From Labilibaculum filiforme (GTDB lineage Bacteria; Bacteroidota; Bacteroidia; Bacteroidales; Marinifilaceae): 47,841 bases of DNA. The position numbers and the translations under genes were made by a program. The first letter of the stretch is position 1. Each line of letters starts with the position of its first letter. The stretch covers positions 1-47,841 of the forward strand of contig NZ_MVDD01000025.1 of the NCBI RefSeq assembly GCF_002843315.1, given 5' to 3'. The notes under the pieces are model-generated. The model was given only the letters and a program-made list of their open reading frames with translations, had not been told where the DNA came from and made no database searches. This document shows positions 7,687-15,423 of this stretch, piece by piece.

Positions 7687-9807
7687 GTGAAAAAGACTTT
7701 TCTTTATGTACTTGTTGCAGGAATCGGTTTAACCGCTTGCAATAGTAACAAAAGTGAGCAAAAGACTGATAATCCGTTTTTTGCAGACTACAACACTCCT
7801 CATCAAACCGCTCCTTTCGAATTAATAAAATTTGAGCATTTCGAACCTGCTTTTACAGAAGGAATGAAGCAAGGACGTACCGAAATTGATGCTATTGCTA
7901 ACAATACAGAAGCTCCTACTTTCGAAAACACCATTGAAGCAATGGATAAAGCAGGACAATTGCTGACTAAAGTTAGCAGTGTATTTTTTAATCTTACAGG
8001 TTCGGACACCAACGATTCTATTCAAGCTCTTTCGAAAAGATTAGCTCCTGAGTTGACCAAATATGGTGCAGATATCGACTTAAACGAGAATTTATTTAAA
8101 AGAGTTAAAGCTGTTTACGAACAAAAAGATGCACTAAATCTTGATGTGGAAGCAAATACGCTTCTTGAAAAAACTTACAAAGGCTTTGTGCGTGGTGGTG
8201 CTGATTTAGATGCCGACAAAAAGGCAAAACTTCGTGTAATCGATGAAAAATTATCTTTACTAACCTTACAATTTGGCGAGAACCAATTGGCAGAAAATAA
8301 TGCATTCGTTTTATTGGTTGATAAAGAAGAAGACTTAGCTGGTCTTCCTGAATCTGTAAAAGCTGCAGCTGCAGAAACTGCAACTGAAAAAGGAGAAAAA
8401 GGAAAATGGGCATTTACTCTTGACAAGCCAAGCATGCTTCCATTTCTTCAGTACGCAGACAATCGCGAACTTAGAAAAGAAATTTACATGGGTTATGTGA
8501 ACCGTTGTAATAACAACAATGAGTTTGATAACAAAAAAGTATTAGCAGAAATTGCAAACCTAAGAGTTGAAAGAGCTCAGCTATTCGATTTCAAAAGTCA
8601 TGCAGATTACATTCTTGCCGAAAATATGGCAAAAACTCCTGAGAAAGTATTCGAATTATTGAATAAGCTTTGGGATGCAGCTCTTCCAAATGCAAAACTG
8701 GAAGCTGCTGAAATGCAAAAAATGATTGATCAAGAAGGAGGCAAATTTCAATTAGCTTCTTACGACTGGTGGTACTATTCTGAGAAAGTGAAAAAGGCAA
8801 AATATAATTTGGATGAATCCGAATTACGTCCTTACTTCGAAATTAACAACGTTCGCAATGGTGCTTTCGAATTGGCTCACCGCCTTTATGGAATCAATTT
8901 TATTGAAAGAAACGATATCTCAAAATACAATAAAGATGTTCAAACCTGGGAACTTCAGGAAGCAGACGGAACTCATATCGGAATTTTTTATTTAGATTAT
9001 TTCCCTAGAGCTTCGAAGCGTGGTGGTGCATGGATGAACAGTTTCCGCAAACAATCGGGTTGGAATACAGAGAATGCAGTTACTCCAATTATTTGTAATG
9101 TATGCAACTTTACCAAACCAATTGGCGATCAGCCAGCTTTACTAAGTGTTGACGAAGTTGAGACTTTATTCCACGAATTTGGTCACGCTTTGCACGGATT
9201 TCTTTCAAGATGTAAATACAACACTCTTTCGGGTACTTCTGTATCACGCGATTTTGTTGAATTACCATCACAAGTAATGGAAAACTGGTGTTTAGAACCA
9301 GAAATGTTGGCATTATATGCTAAACATTACCAAACTGGTGAGGTAATTCCTGTTGAATTGGTGAAAAAAGTTCAGGATGCTGGTAAATTCAATCAAGGAT
9401 TTGCAACTGTTGAATACCTTGCCGCTTCCTTGTTAGATATGAAATATCATACTTTAACCGAAGTTCAAGATATCGATGTTACAAAATTCGAAGATGATTA
9501 CTTGAAATCAATTGGCTTGATTCCTGAAATTTATTCAAGATATCGTTCTACTTACTTCTCTCACATCTTTTCTGATCCTGTTGGATATTCTTCTGGATAC
9601 TACGCTTATATTTGGGCTGGAGTACTTGACTCAGATGCATTTATGGCATTTAAAGAAACTTCTCTATTCGATCAGGCAACTGCAAAAGCTTTCCGCGATA
9701 ATGTATTGGCTAAAGGTGGTACCGAAGATCCAATGGAATTGTACAAGAAATTTAGAGGTGCAGAACCAAATATCGATGCTTTATTAATTAAGCGTGGTTT
9801 AAAATAA
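7687..9807 (+). CDS. dcp: M3 family peptidyl-dipeptidase (Dcp-type) lipoprotein
   Basis: Zinc metallopeptidase that removes C-terminal dipeptides from short peptides. The HEFGH zinc motif is at residues 496-500 in ETLFHEFGHALHG, and the downstream third-ligand helix carries FVELPSQVMENW (about 523-534). Length (706 aa) fits Dcp rather than oligoendopeptidase F. The start is GTG and gives a lipoprotein signal ending in GLTAC with the lipid-modified Cys18, so the enzyme is exported and membrane-attached, unlike cytoplasmic E. coli Dcp. A polar linker (19-35) follows. It is a single gene closed by two tandem hairpins. Confidence 0.92.
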   Translation: MKKTFLYVLVAGIGLTACNSNKSEQKTDNPFFADYNTPHQTAPFELIKFEHFEPAFTEGMKQGRTEIDAIANNTEAPTFENTIEAMDKAGQLLTKVSSVFFNLTGSDTNDSIQALSKRLAPELTKYGADIDLNENLFKRVKAVYEQKDALNLDVEANTLLEKTYKGFVRGGADLDADKKAKLRVIDEKLSLLTLQFGENQLAENNAFVLLVDKEEDLAGLPESVKAAAAETATEKGEKGKWAFTLDKPSMLPFLQYADNRELRKEIYMGYVNRCNNNNEFDNKKVLAEIANLRVERAQLFDFKSHADYILAENMAKTPEKVFELLNKLWDAALPNAKLEAAEMQKMIDQEGGKFQLASYDWWYYSEKVKKAKYNLDESELRPYFEINNVRNGAFELAHRLYGINFIERNDISKYNKDVQTWELQEADGTHIGIFYLDYFPRASKRGGAWMNSFRKQSGWNTENAVTPIICNVCNFTKPIGDQPALLSVDEVETLFHEFGHALHGFLSRCKYNTLSGTSVSRDFVELPSQVMENWCLEPEMLALYAKHYQTGEVIPVELVKKVQDAGKFNQGFATVEYLAASLLDMKYHTLTEVQDIDVTKFEDDYLKSIGLIPEIYSRYRSTYFSHIFSDPVGYSSGYYAYIWAGVLDSDAFMAFKETSLFDQATAKAFRDNVLAKGGTEDPMELYKKFRGAEPNIDALLIKRGLK

Positions 9808-9810
9808 TTT

Positions 9811-9897
9811 GTAAGCTTTACGACTAAAGACCTTTAGTCGACTTACAGAAAAAATATATAAAAATCCGGTTCATTTTATGAACCGGATTTTTTTAAT
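9811..9897. terminator. tandem hairpins, second one a bidirectional terminator
   Basis: The first hairpin has CGACTAAAG (9821-9829) pairing with CTTTAGTCG (9832-9840), with an outer GTAAG/CTTAC. The second has AAAATCCGGTTCAT (9861-9874) pairing with ATGAACCGGATTTT (9878-9891), followed by T-rich sequence and preceded by A-rich sequence. They sit between converging dcp and the tetR-type gene. Confidence 0.85.
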
Positions 9898-9944
9898 AGT
9901 ATTTATCAGCTTCCACAAATAAAATGCAAATCCATTCGTATCAA

Positions 9945-10532
9945 CTAATCATCAATTTCAGCTTTTTTACTGTACATGTTTAATACTTTCTGTTGCATTT
10001 CATCAATTGGATAGCCATCAGGTTCCAAAACATAATTCATTGCAATACCATCGAGCATCGAGGCCAAAAAACGCATTTCCATTTTTGGATTCTCCGCTCC
10101 TTCTTTTCTGAAATAATCACTAATTACCTCAAAATTAGAATTCACAATTTCGCGCAACTCCTGTTTATACTGATGAACAACCCCAGGCTGCAATCTTAAC
10201 GAATAAAATAGACTGAAAAAGTCCAGGTTTCGAGCAACAGAATCAAAATAATCATTAATAAAAAATAGCAATTCAACTTCCAACAGCTCGCCATCCTGAT
10301 TCGGATCTATTCCGTCGAATATTAAATGTACCGCCTCGGCAACAATGGTGTGAAGCAAATTTTCTTTCGTTTCAAAAAGAGAAAATAACTTTTCTTCACT
10401 AACACCTGCTTCGCTTGCAATTATAGCTCCAGTAGTTGAGAAATAACCATCGCGCACAAAAATTTCCAACGCAATGTGAAGAATTTCTTTCTTTAGTATT
10501 TTATCTGCAGTTTTATTTTTTGTTGCTCCCAT
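9945..10532 (-). CDS. TetR/AcrR family transcriptional regulator
   Basis: A 195-aa TetR-type regulator. The N-terminal three-helix DNA-binding domain (about residues 10-58) has the signature KKEILHIALEIFVRDGYFSTT, then IASEAGVSEEKLFSLFETKENLL. The all-helical ligand and dimer domain (about 75-190) shows no diagnostic ligand residues. Typical members repress a neighbouring efflux or lipid gene, but no such gene is adjacent: dcp is convergent and the upstream 443 bp hold only relic sequence. The target is unknown. Confidence 0.85.
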   Translation of the reverse strand: MGATKNKTADKILKKEILHIALEIFVRDGYFSTTGAIIASEAGVSEEKLFSLFETKENLLHTIVAEAVHLIFDGIDPNQDGELLEVELLFFINDYFDSVARNLDFFSLFYSLRLQPGVVHQYKQELREIVNSNFEVISDYFRKEGAENPKMEMRFLASMLDGIAMNYVLEPDGYPIDEMQQKVLNMYSKKAEIDD

Positions 10533-10975
10533 AACCTTAAGTTTTAAGAATTAAGCCTCTACTTTCCTTCAAGTTACAACAGAATTTCACTTATTTCCAA
10601 AATATAATAAGAAGAATGTATTTTTAGTGCAAGCAGAAGACACCATTTTAAAGTAATATTCACTCTATCTTCTACTAATTAATTTCAATCATAAAAAATA
10701 ACTTAACATGAAAACTAAGTTATTCAAAGAGTTTAACAATGATGGGCTTATCTAATTAAACAGCCGGCATTTGGAAATTACCGACCGCGAACGCCTTGAA
10801 CGTATTTGTGAGAATGGTTAATTCTGCCTCTATTTTTTCAAAGCCTTTACCAATCTATTAATTGAGATCATGACAAAATTGCTAATCATATTTTCATTAG
10901 CTTAAAATCGATTTTAGATGTAAGATTTTGGCAATATCTGTTTTGATTATTTAAGATTACTTTGTTAAATTTAAA
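10533..10975. other. gene-poor interval with eroded coding fragments
   Basis: 443 bp without an intact gene. An ATG at 10709 opens only a 15-codon frame (MKTKLFKEFNNDGLI). After its stop, the same strand reads NSRHLEITDRERLERICENG (about 10759-10818) in a patch noticeably richer in G+C than its surroundings. It looks like worn coding sequence of unidentified origin. The 3'-end relic of the YkgJ-type gene lies at 10830-10892. The remainder is AT-rich leader for the 255-aa gene. Confidence 0.45.
10830..10892 (-). pseudogene. 3'-end relic of a YkgJ-type gene (second copy of the 12072-12605 gene tail)
   Basis: Read on the minus strand this gives NFVMISINRLVKALKK and a TAG stop, against DFDMISMNRLVSDLKG and a stop at the end of the intact gene 1242 bp away. 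The DNA aligns without gaps over 10838-10880 against 12080-12122, about 32 of 43 bases by hand. Only the last codons are present, and an in-frame stop lies a few residues upstream of the homologous segment. The match of both peptide and stop position makes chance unlikely, but the segment is short. Confidence 0.55.
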
Positions 10976-11743
10976 GTGCATAACAAACCTATACATAAAG
11001 TGAATAAAAATCTCGTAAGCATCCGACCTCAATTACTTACCAATATTCAAAACATCGCATTAAAAGATATCATTACCCCCACCATTCCAATTGCCATCTA
11101 CCTTCAAGAGATTGAAAACATTGCCGTGTGGGCTACCGACGATTTAACTGCGTTAAACAAAGTAGGTATCACTGCTAATCATATTAAGGATTTAAAGGAT
11201 CGCATCAATGCCTGTCGCAGCTTTCAAACAGAGTGGTTAAAATTGAAAAATATAAAGCCGACAAAACAGAAAGAATGTGAAGAATTAAGACATGTGGCTA
11301 GCAAACAAAGAGATGAACTTGTATTCATCTACAGATATGCATTTAGAAATAATATCGCAGCCCTTAAAGAAATAAAGGCTATTAATAAGAAAAATACAAC
11401 GGCAGAACTTGTTGCAACTTTGGCTAATTTGATCAGAATTGGCAGAACCTACCCAGAACTACTCGAAAAAATCTCTTTTGATTTCACCCAACTTGACAAG
11501 GGAAAAGAACTAGGATACAAATTACAAGGTCAACATTCTGATTTTGTAACTACCACACCAGAAAAGGATAAGATAAAATATTTACGCGATAAATCGTACA
11601 CCCACCTTAAGCACTTGGCGGATGATATAAAAAATGCGGGCAAATTTGTATTTGCAAAAAATAAGGAACGACTGAAAGGGTACGAAATAGCATACTACAA
11701 AAAGAAAAAGGCATATCTTAAAGAAAATGTGAATTCACAATAA
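10976..11743 (+). CDS. uncharacterised helical protein, 255 aa
   Basis: No named family recognised. The protein is soluble, mostly alpha-helical and basic. It has an N-terminal region with IYLQEIENIAVWATDDLTAL (about 42-61), a Lys/Glu-rich middle, and a conserved-looking C-terminal helix, LRDKSYTHLKHLADDIKNAGKFVF (about 205-228), before a Lys/Tyr-rich tail. There is no signal peptide, membrane span or catalytic motif. The start is GTG and no ATG is available upstream in frame. The gene sits between the two copies of the YkgJ-type gene tail and just before the 20-bp phased array, so it looks like cargo of whatever event made that duplication. It has no operon partner. Confidence 0.75.
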   Translation: MHNKPIHKVNKNLVSIRPQLLTNIQNIALKDIITPTIPIAIYLQEIENIAVWATDDLTALNKVGITANHIKDLKDRINACRSFQTEWLKLKNIKPTKQKECEELRHVASKQRDELVFIYRYAFRNNIAALKEIKAINKKNTTAELVATLANLIRIGRTYPELLEKISFDFTQLDKGKELGYKLQGQHSDFVTTTPEKDKIKYLRDKSYTHLKHLADDIKNAGKFVFAKNKERLKGYEIAYYKKKKAYLKENVNSQ

Positions 11744-12071
11744 TCGAAAGAAAGGATAATTTTTGCCAATAGGAATAGATTTATCACTAAAACTACCGCC
11801 TTTCCCTGTTTCATCCTATATTTCCGATATTTTAGTCAGCTTGCTCTTTAATTTTGCATCTTTCCGTGTTTATTACAAGATTTCCCATTTTTCAACTCTC
11901 TTTCTCGGAAAGATTACGATATTTTGGGAAAGACTCTATATTTTACGGAAAGACTATACATTTATTGAAAAGAAATTATTTTTTAAGGAAAGACTAAAAA
12001 ATTTATAGAAATAATGATTTTTTGATCTTAAGAGTATCACAATTGGGAGTTTTTATATTCCCTTTGGTAAA
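11744..12071. other. intergenic interval carrying the mirror-symmetric phased array
   Basis: 328 bp between the 255-aa gene and the convergent YkgJ-type gene. About two thirds of it (11801-12011) is the 20-bp phased repeat array described separately. No hairpin followed by a T-run and no Bacteroidota -7 box was seen here. An 81-codon frame crosses the array but is probably fortuitous. Confidence 0.6.
11801..12011. repeat. mirror-symmetric array of 20-bp phased repeats (TTTCC arm, then GGAAA arm)
   Basis: Left arm: TTTCC begins at 11801, 11821, 11861 and 11881, with degenerate forms at 11841 (TTGCT) and 11901 (TTTCT). Right arm: GGAAA begins at 11907, 11927, 11947 and 11987, with degenerate forms at 11967 (GAAAA) and 12007 (AGAAA). 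Every step is exactly 20 bp, and each left element mirrors a right one about base 11906. Right-arm units read on the minus strand share TTTCC, then an AAAATAT-like core, then AGTC or similar (for example TTTCCGTAAAATATAGAGTC). Left units keep TTTCC but have more varied interiors, so this is not one long perfect hairpin. Twenty is not a multiple of three, so protein repeats do not explain it. Phased protein-binding half-sites or a decayed minisatellite inverted at its centre are possible. Confidence 0.8.
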
Positions 12072-12605
12072 TTAACCTTTCAAATCACTCACCAATCTAT
12101 TCATCGAGATCATATCGAAGTCGCCAAATTTTTCAGCTTCATAATTCTTCACGAATTCTTGATTAATTAGGAACAATTTACTGTTGTAGGTATCCTGAGG
12201 ATAAGTGTTTTCGCTGTGAAAATCATCAAATGCCGTAAAGTTGAGCGGACAAGTAGATAATTCCCATTCATCTCCATCTTGACTCATAAACAGTAATGGC
12301 AAACCATGTGTGCGACAAATAAAAGGTCGCGATTGATAAATTTGGCACAAATCATTAATCAGAAAATTACAATCGTCGGCTTCTTCATCCAGCTCCCGAT
12401 ACTCTTTTGGGGGATTTGCTTTCAATTCCTGTAGAATACTGAAATACTCCACCGGCAAAACCGAAAAATGCATGCAACACTCCGAACAACCTTTTTTACA
12501 AGCCATTTCCTCTTTATGTAATTTGGCTAACTTCTCACTCAATTCGCTCACTTCGTTTCTTAGTGCGCGGTATCTTTCTAATTCGTTTTGTGCCTTGTCG
12601 TTCAT
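12072..12605 (-). CDS. YkgJ-type cysteine-cluster (putative zinc/iron-chelating) protein
   Basis: A 177-aa protein with the family's cysteine cluster CKKGCSECC (about residues 36-44), followed by spaced cysteines in DDCNF, NDLCQIYQSRPFICRTHG (about 86-101) and STCPLNF. These are the expected ligands for a bound metal ion or cluster. The N-terminus (1-35) is a charged coiled coil. Biochemical function is unknown; the family is broadly annotated as Zn/Fe-chelating. It lies 41 bp downstream of sfsA on the same strand, so co-transcription is likely. A diverged copy of its last codons lies at 10830-10892. Confidence 0.85.
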   Translation of the reverse strand: MNDKAQNELERYRALRNEVSELSEKLAKLHKEEMACKKGCSECCMHFSVLPVEYFSILQELKANPPKEYRELDEEADDCNFLINDLCQIYQSRPFICRTHGLPLLFMSQDGDEWELSTCPLNFTAFDDFHSENTYPQDTYNSKLFLINQEFVKNYEAEKFGDFDMISMNRLVSDLKG

Positions 12606-12646
12606 GTTCTATTTATTTAGAATCGCAAAAATACATATTTGCAAGT

Positions 12647-13342
12647 TTATTCCAATTCAAAAGGCAATAGTTCTCCCAATTTTATCTCGTAGGGCGTCAC
12701 AATTGCCCGAATGGGATAAAGCTCTACTCCATTTTCGTAAGCTTCTTTTAAGGTTTTTGCATATTCAGGATCGATATCCGATGCAGGAGCGAATTTAGTA
12801 ACATCTGTTCGTTGAATCACATAAACCATCACCGCTCTTTTGCCTTCTTTTTTCACTTGCATTAAGGTAGTTAAGTGCTTTTTTCCACGAGTGGTTACAG
12901 CATCCGGGAAACGAGCATACTCCTCCACTTTCATACTCACATTTTTCACTTCTATAAAGCACTCTTCCTGTTCATTCGAGGCAAAAACATCGAATCTACT
13001 ATCGTCGAATTTCACCTCTCTTTTTACGAACGAATATCCTCTTAAATCATCAATTTGTTGATTTTTCACCGCTTCGTAAACCAACAAATTCGGAACGGCA
13101 GTATTAATTCCTACCCAAGAATCGTTAATTTTTATCATTTCCCAGGTGTATTTTGTTTTCCGTTTGGGATCATCCACGTAAGTGAGATAGACTTCGGCCC
13201 CTTCCTCCAAACAAGATTTCATACTGCCCGAATTTGAAGTATGCGCCACAACAATTTCCCCATTATCCAATTCAACATCCGCTAAAAATCTTTTGTATCG
13301 CTTTATTAATCGTCCGTGAACTAGTTTATTGGGAAAAATCAT
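12647..13342 (-). CDS. sfsA: SfsA family protein (sugar fermentation stimulation protein homologue)
   Basis: 231 aa, the normal SfsA length. The N-terminal OB-like part contains GRLIKRYKRFLADVEL and VAHTSNSGSM (about 10-41). The C-terminal part has a restriction-endonuclease-like core, with Asp in SRFDVF and Glu and Lys in CFIEVKNVSM (about 115-136), then the conserved FPDAVTTRGKKHL (about 144-156). E. coli SfsA was described as a DNA-binding regulator of maltose genes, while the fold suggests a nuclease; the true role is unsettled. It is first in a pair with the YkgJ-type gene and divergent from the ATP-grasp-like gene. Confidence 0.93.
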   Translation of the reverse strand: MIFPNKLVHGRLIKRYKRFLADVELDNGEIVVAHTSNSGSMKSCLEEGAEVYLTYVDDPKRKTKYTWEMIKINDSWVGINTAVPNLLVYEAVKNQQIDDLRGYSFVKREVKFDDSRFDVFASNEQEECFIEVKNVSMKVEEYARFPDAVTTRGKKHLTTLMQVKKEGKRAVMVYVIQRTDVTKFAPASDIDPEYAKTLKEAYENGVELYPIRAIVTPYEIKLGELLPFELE

Positions 13343-13386
13343 GCGTATAATTTAAGTTGAAAACCCAAAGATAAGCAGATTTCACC

Positions 13387-13394
13387 TATTTTTG
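13387..13394 (+). promoter_or_regulatory. Bacteroidota -7 promoter element
   Basis: TATTTTTG is an exact TAnnTTTG match 26 bp before the ATP-grasp-like gene's ATG. The nearest TTG (13357) is about 8 bp too far for an ideal -33 box. Confidence 0.5.
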
Positions 13395-13419
13395 TGAGAC
13401 AATGAAGACATGAATTGGA

Positions 13420-14658
13420 ATGATGCCAACGGAAACTGCCCCCAAACTATTTATTTATAATCCTACTTGCGAAATGGCTATTGCTAACGGAACTGTTAGT
13501 TTTATGCCGAACAAAACGTTAACAAAGTTTGAACAAGATTTGGATGTATTTCCCCTATTTTTTGCAGAAAAGAACGACACGGTTTTGGTTCATCAACAGC
13601 CCGATGAGCAATTTCTTGATTTACTTGCAAAAGCAGGAGTCAGCGTTCCAAGTTTCAGAGTGCTCAGCGAGGCATTGGTTGATTCCGAATTTATTAAAAT
13701 GCCAAAAGATAGTCTGCATCCTTGGGGCTGGAGTCCAAGAATACATCACATTTTTAAGCCATTTAAAGAATCCTGTAGTTTGGCTTTTTTGGAGCAAGCA
13801 AATGCTTACTGGAAACCAGAACATCGCGAACTATATAGTCGCAAAAAGGCACTGGAAATTGGACAAAATGCAATTAATCGTTTTAAAAGCTCCCTTTTTA
13901 TTGATATTGACAGCACAGCACAAATCTGCACTAGCGTTTCGGAAGTGGAACTGCAAATAAAAAAATGGAAGCAAATTGTAATTAAAGCACCCTTTAGTTC
14001 AGCAGGCCGAGGCATACAAATTCTTCGATATTCCACCTTAAATAAATCCATTATTCAATCGATTAATGGAATAATTGCCACGCAAGGCTACGTAATGGTC
14101 GAAGCATTTTTAAATAAACTATTCGATTTCTCGCTTCAATACTATTGCAACGGAAAAGGAGAAATTAGCTATTTAGGATTAGGATTTTTTGAAACCGATT
14201 CGAAAGGACAATATTTGAGCAATTATTTGGGTGGTATTCCCGATAAAATGAAAGAGGTAATAACGGAACAGTTGGTGAGCGAATTAGAAAACTGCATGAC
14301 AAAAACCTTACTAGCTTCGGATATTGCAAGCACGTATACTGGCTATTTTGGAGTTGATTGTTTATTGGTTCTCGATCGGGAAGAAAAGATAAAAGTTCAT
14401 CCCTGTTTAGAAATTAATCTTCGATACAACATGAGCACGCTGGCACTTTTCCTGAACAAAAACATTCATTCTGACTGCAAAGGCGATTTTAAAATCTTCC
14501 ATCAATTTCAATCTACTTTCGATCAATTTCACCTCGAAATGATCGAAAAACATCCCTTTAAAATGCAGAATGGAAAATGGCTAAGTGGTTACCTTCCCTT
14601 GGTAAGTCCTTTTCAAAACAAAACATTTGGCGCCTACTTACTACTGAAAGAGTGCTGA
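13420..14658 (+). CDS. ATP-grasp-like protein of unknown substrate
   Basis: A 412-aa cytoplasmic protein. The second half shows features of the ATP-grasp fold: an ATP-lysine/glycine-loop strand IVIKAPFSSAGRGIQIL (about 186-202), then VMVEAFLNKLFDFSLQYY (about 225-242), and late acidic metal-binding strands GYFGVDCLLV and HPCLEINLRYNMSTLAL, where ExN is the usual magnesium motif. The first half (NPTCEMAIANG at 14-24; HPWGWSPRIHHIFK at about 100-113) is not like a classic ligase and probably defines substrate. ATP-grasp enzymes join a carboxylate to an amine or thiol, but nothing here names the substrate. It begins with two consecutive ATGs (MM). No operon partner. Confidence 0.65.
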   Translation: MMPTETAPKLFIYNPTCEMAIANGTVSFMPNKTLTKFEQDLDVFPLFFAEKNDTVLVHQQPDEQFLDLLAKAGVSVPSFRVLSEALVDSEFIKMPKDSLHPWGWSPRIHHIFKPFKESCSLAFLEQANAYWKPEHRELYSRKKALEIGQNAINRFKSSLFIDIDSTAQICTSVSEVELQIKKWKQIVIKAPFSSAGRGIQILRYSTLNKSIIQSINGIIATQGYVMVEAFLNKLFDFSLQYYCNGKGEISYLGLGFFETDSKGQYLSNYLGGIPDKMKEVITEQLVSELENCMTKTLLASDIASTYTGYFGVDCLLVLDREEKIKVHPCLEINLRYNMSTLALFLNKNIHSDCKGDFKIFHQFQSTFDQFHLEMIEKHPFKMQNGKWLSGYLPLVSPFQNKTFGAYLLLKEC

Positions 14659-14687
14659 AATTCATAAGTTTGCACAATTAATAGGTT

Positions 14688-14723
14688 GAAAAAAAAATCC
14701 CTTCCTGAATTAGAAAGGGATTT
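14688..14723 (-). terminator. terminator of sodN
   Basis: Nine-bp stem AAATCCCTT (14695-14703) with AAGGGATTT (14715-14723). The A-run at 14688-14697 reads as a T-tract on the minus strand. Confidence 0.75.
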
Positions 14724-14741
14724 AAATACCAACAGCACACT

Positions 14742-15239
14742 TTAGTGATGGTGATGAGTTTCTTTGCCAAAATATAGATGAGAAAAATTGTGAACTGCTT
14801 CGTTCAATTTATCGATGTAAGTTAAATCGGTTGTCTGTTTCGCTTTCATTGCATACACACAAATTTCATGCAATACCGCCAATTGCTCAACACTTTTCTT
14901 TTGTACTTCCGGATCGTCCGACACTTTTACACGCTGAAACATAAAGTACTGCGTAGCAATATCCTGAATCTTTTTAGCGTGATCTTCCTTATTCGTAATC
15001 CATCGAACCAACTGATTGTAATCCACTTTCTCTGCCGATGACAATTCAGTAATCATTTTCATACTTTTCTCGATAGTTGTAATGTGTTCCGATAACAGAA
15101 CCACACGAAGCGAATCGGCGTAAATGCCACAAGGAATTTCGCAATGAGCATACGTTTTTGCTGAAGTCCCAACCAAGAGCATAAACAGTATTACGATACC
15201 TGCTCCAATTTTTGATTGTAAAGTTTTCATGGAAATCAA
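14742..15239 (-). CDS. sodN: nickel-containing superoxide dismutase with Sec signal peptide
   Basis: Converts superoxide to oxygen and hydrogen peroxide at a nickel hook. The diagnostic HCxxPCGxY motif appears as HCEIPCGIY. His32, Cys33, Cys37 and Tyr40 correspond to His1, Cys2, Cys6 and Tyr9 of mature Ni-SOD. A hydrophobic signal peptide (about 11-27) ends in KTYA directly before His32, so signal peptidase cleavage would create the free N-terminal histidine the nickel site needs. The rest is a four-helix-bundle-like domain (about 43-160), ending in a His-rich tail, ETHHHH, that may hold metal. No sodX-type maturation protease gene is adjacent, consistent with maturation by signal peptidase in the periplasm. 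The start may be M1 or M4. Transcribed alone between two terminators. Confidence 0.85.
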   Translation of the reverse strand: MISMKTLQSKIGAGIVILFMLLVGTSAKTYAHCEIPCGIYADSLRVVLLSEHITTIEKSMKMITELSSAEKVDYNQLVRWITNKEDHAKKIQDIATQYFMFQRVKVSDDPEVQKKSVEQLAVLHEICVYAMKAKQTTDLTYIDKLNEAVHNFSHLYFGKETHHHH

Positions 15240-15373
15240 TCTATTTTAGTGAATATTTAATTTTCTTATTTAAAATTAGTCTAAATATTCATAATGCAAA
15301 AATTTCCTGCTGGTTATTTTTAACTCTACAATTGCAACATCACCCTTACTCTTTATTCCTAAAACGTTACAAG

Positions 15374-15402
15374 CAAAAAAAACCACCCCGAAGGATGGCT
15401 TT
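15374..15402 (-). terminator. terminator of fabG
   Basis: On the minus strand, AAGCCATCC and GGGTGGTTT pair (two G-U) around a TTCG tetraloop, then a run of eight T. On the plus strand the stem is at about 15380-15401. Confidence 0.85.
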
Positions 15403-15423
15403 CAAATATGATATCGTAATTTC

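Noticed and set aside
8105-8435. Minus-strand frames inside dcp
   Set aside because: They are shadow frames of a well-supported gene with conserved peptidase motifs and have no domain of their own.
11763-12008. 81-codon open frame across the phased array
   Set aside because: It has no upstream signals or recognisable domain, and its composition follows from the 20-bp repeats, whose length is not a multiple of three.
11801-12011. CRISPR array
   Set aside because: The conserved part is only about 5-8 bp, the period is 20 bp, orientation flips at the centre and no cas gene is present.
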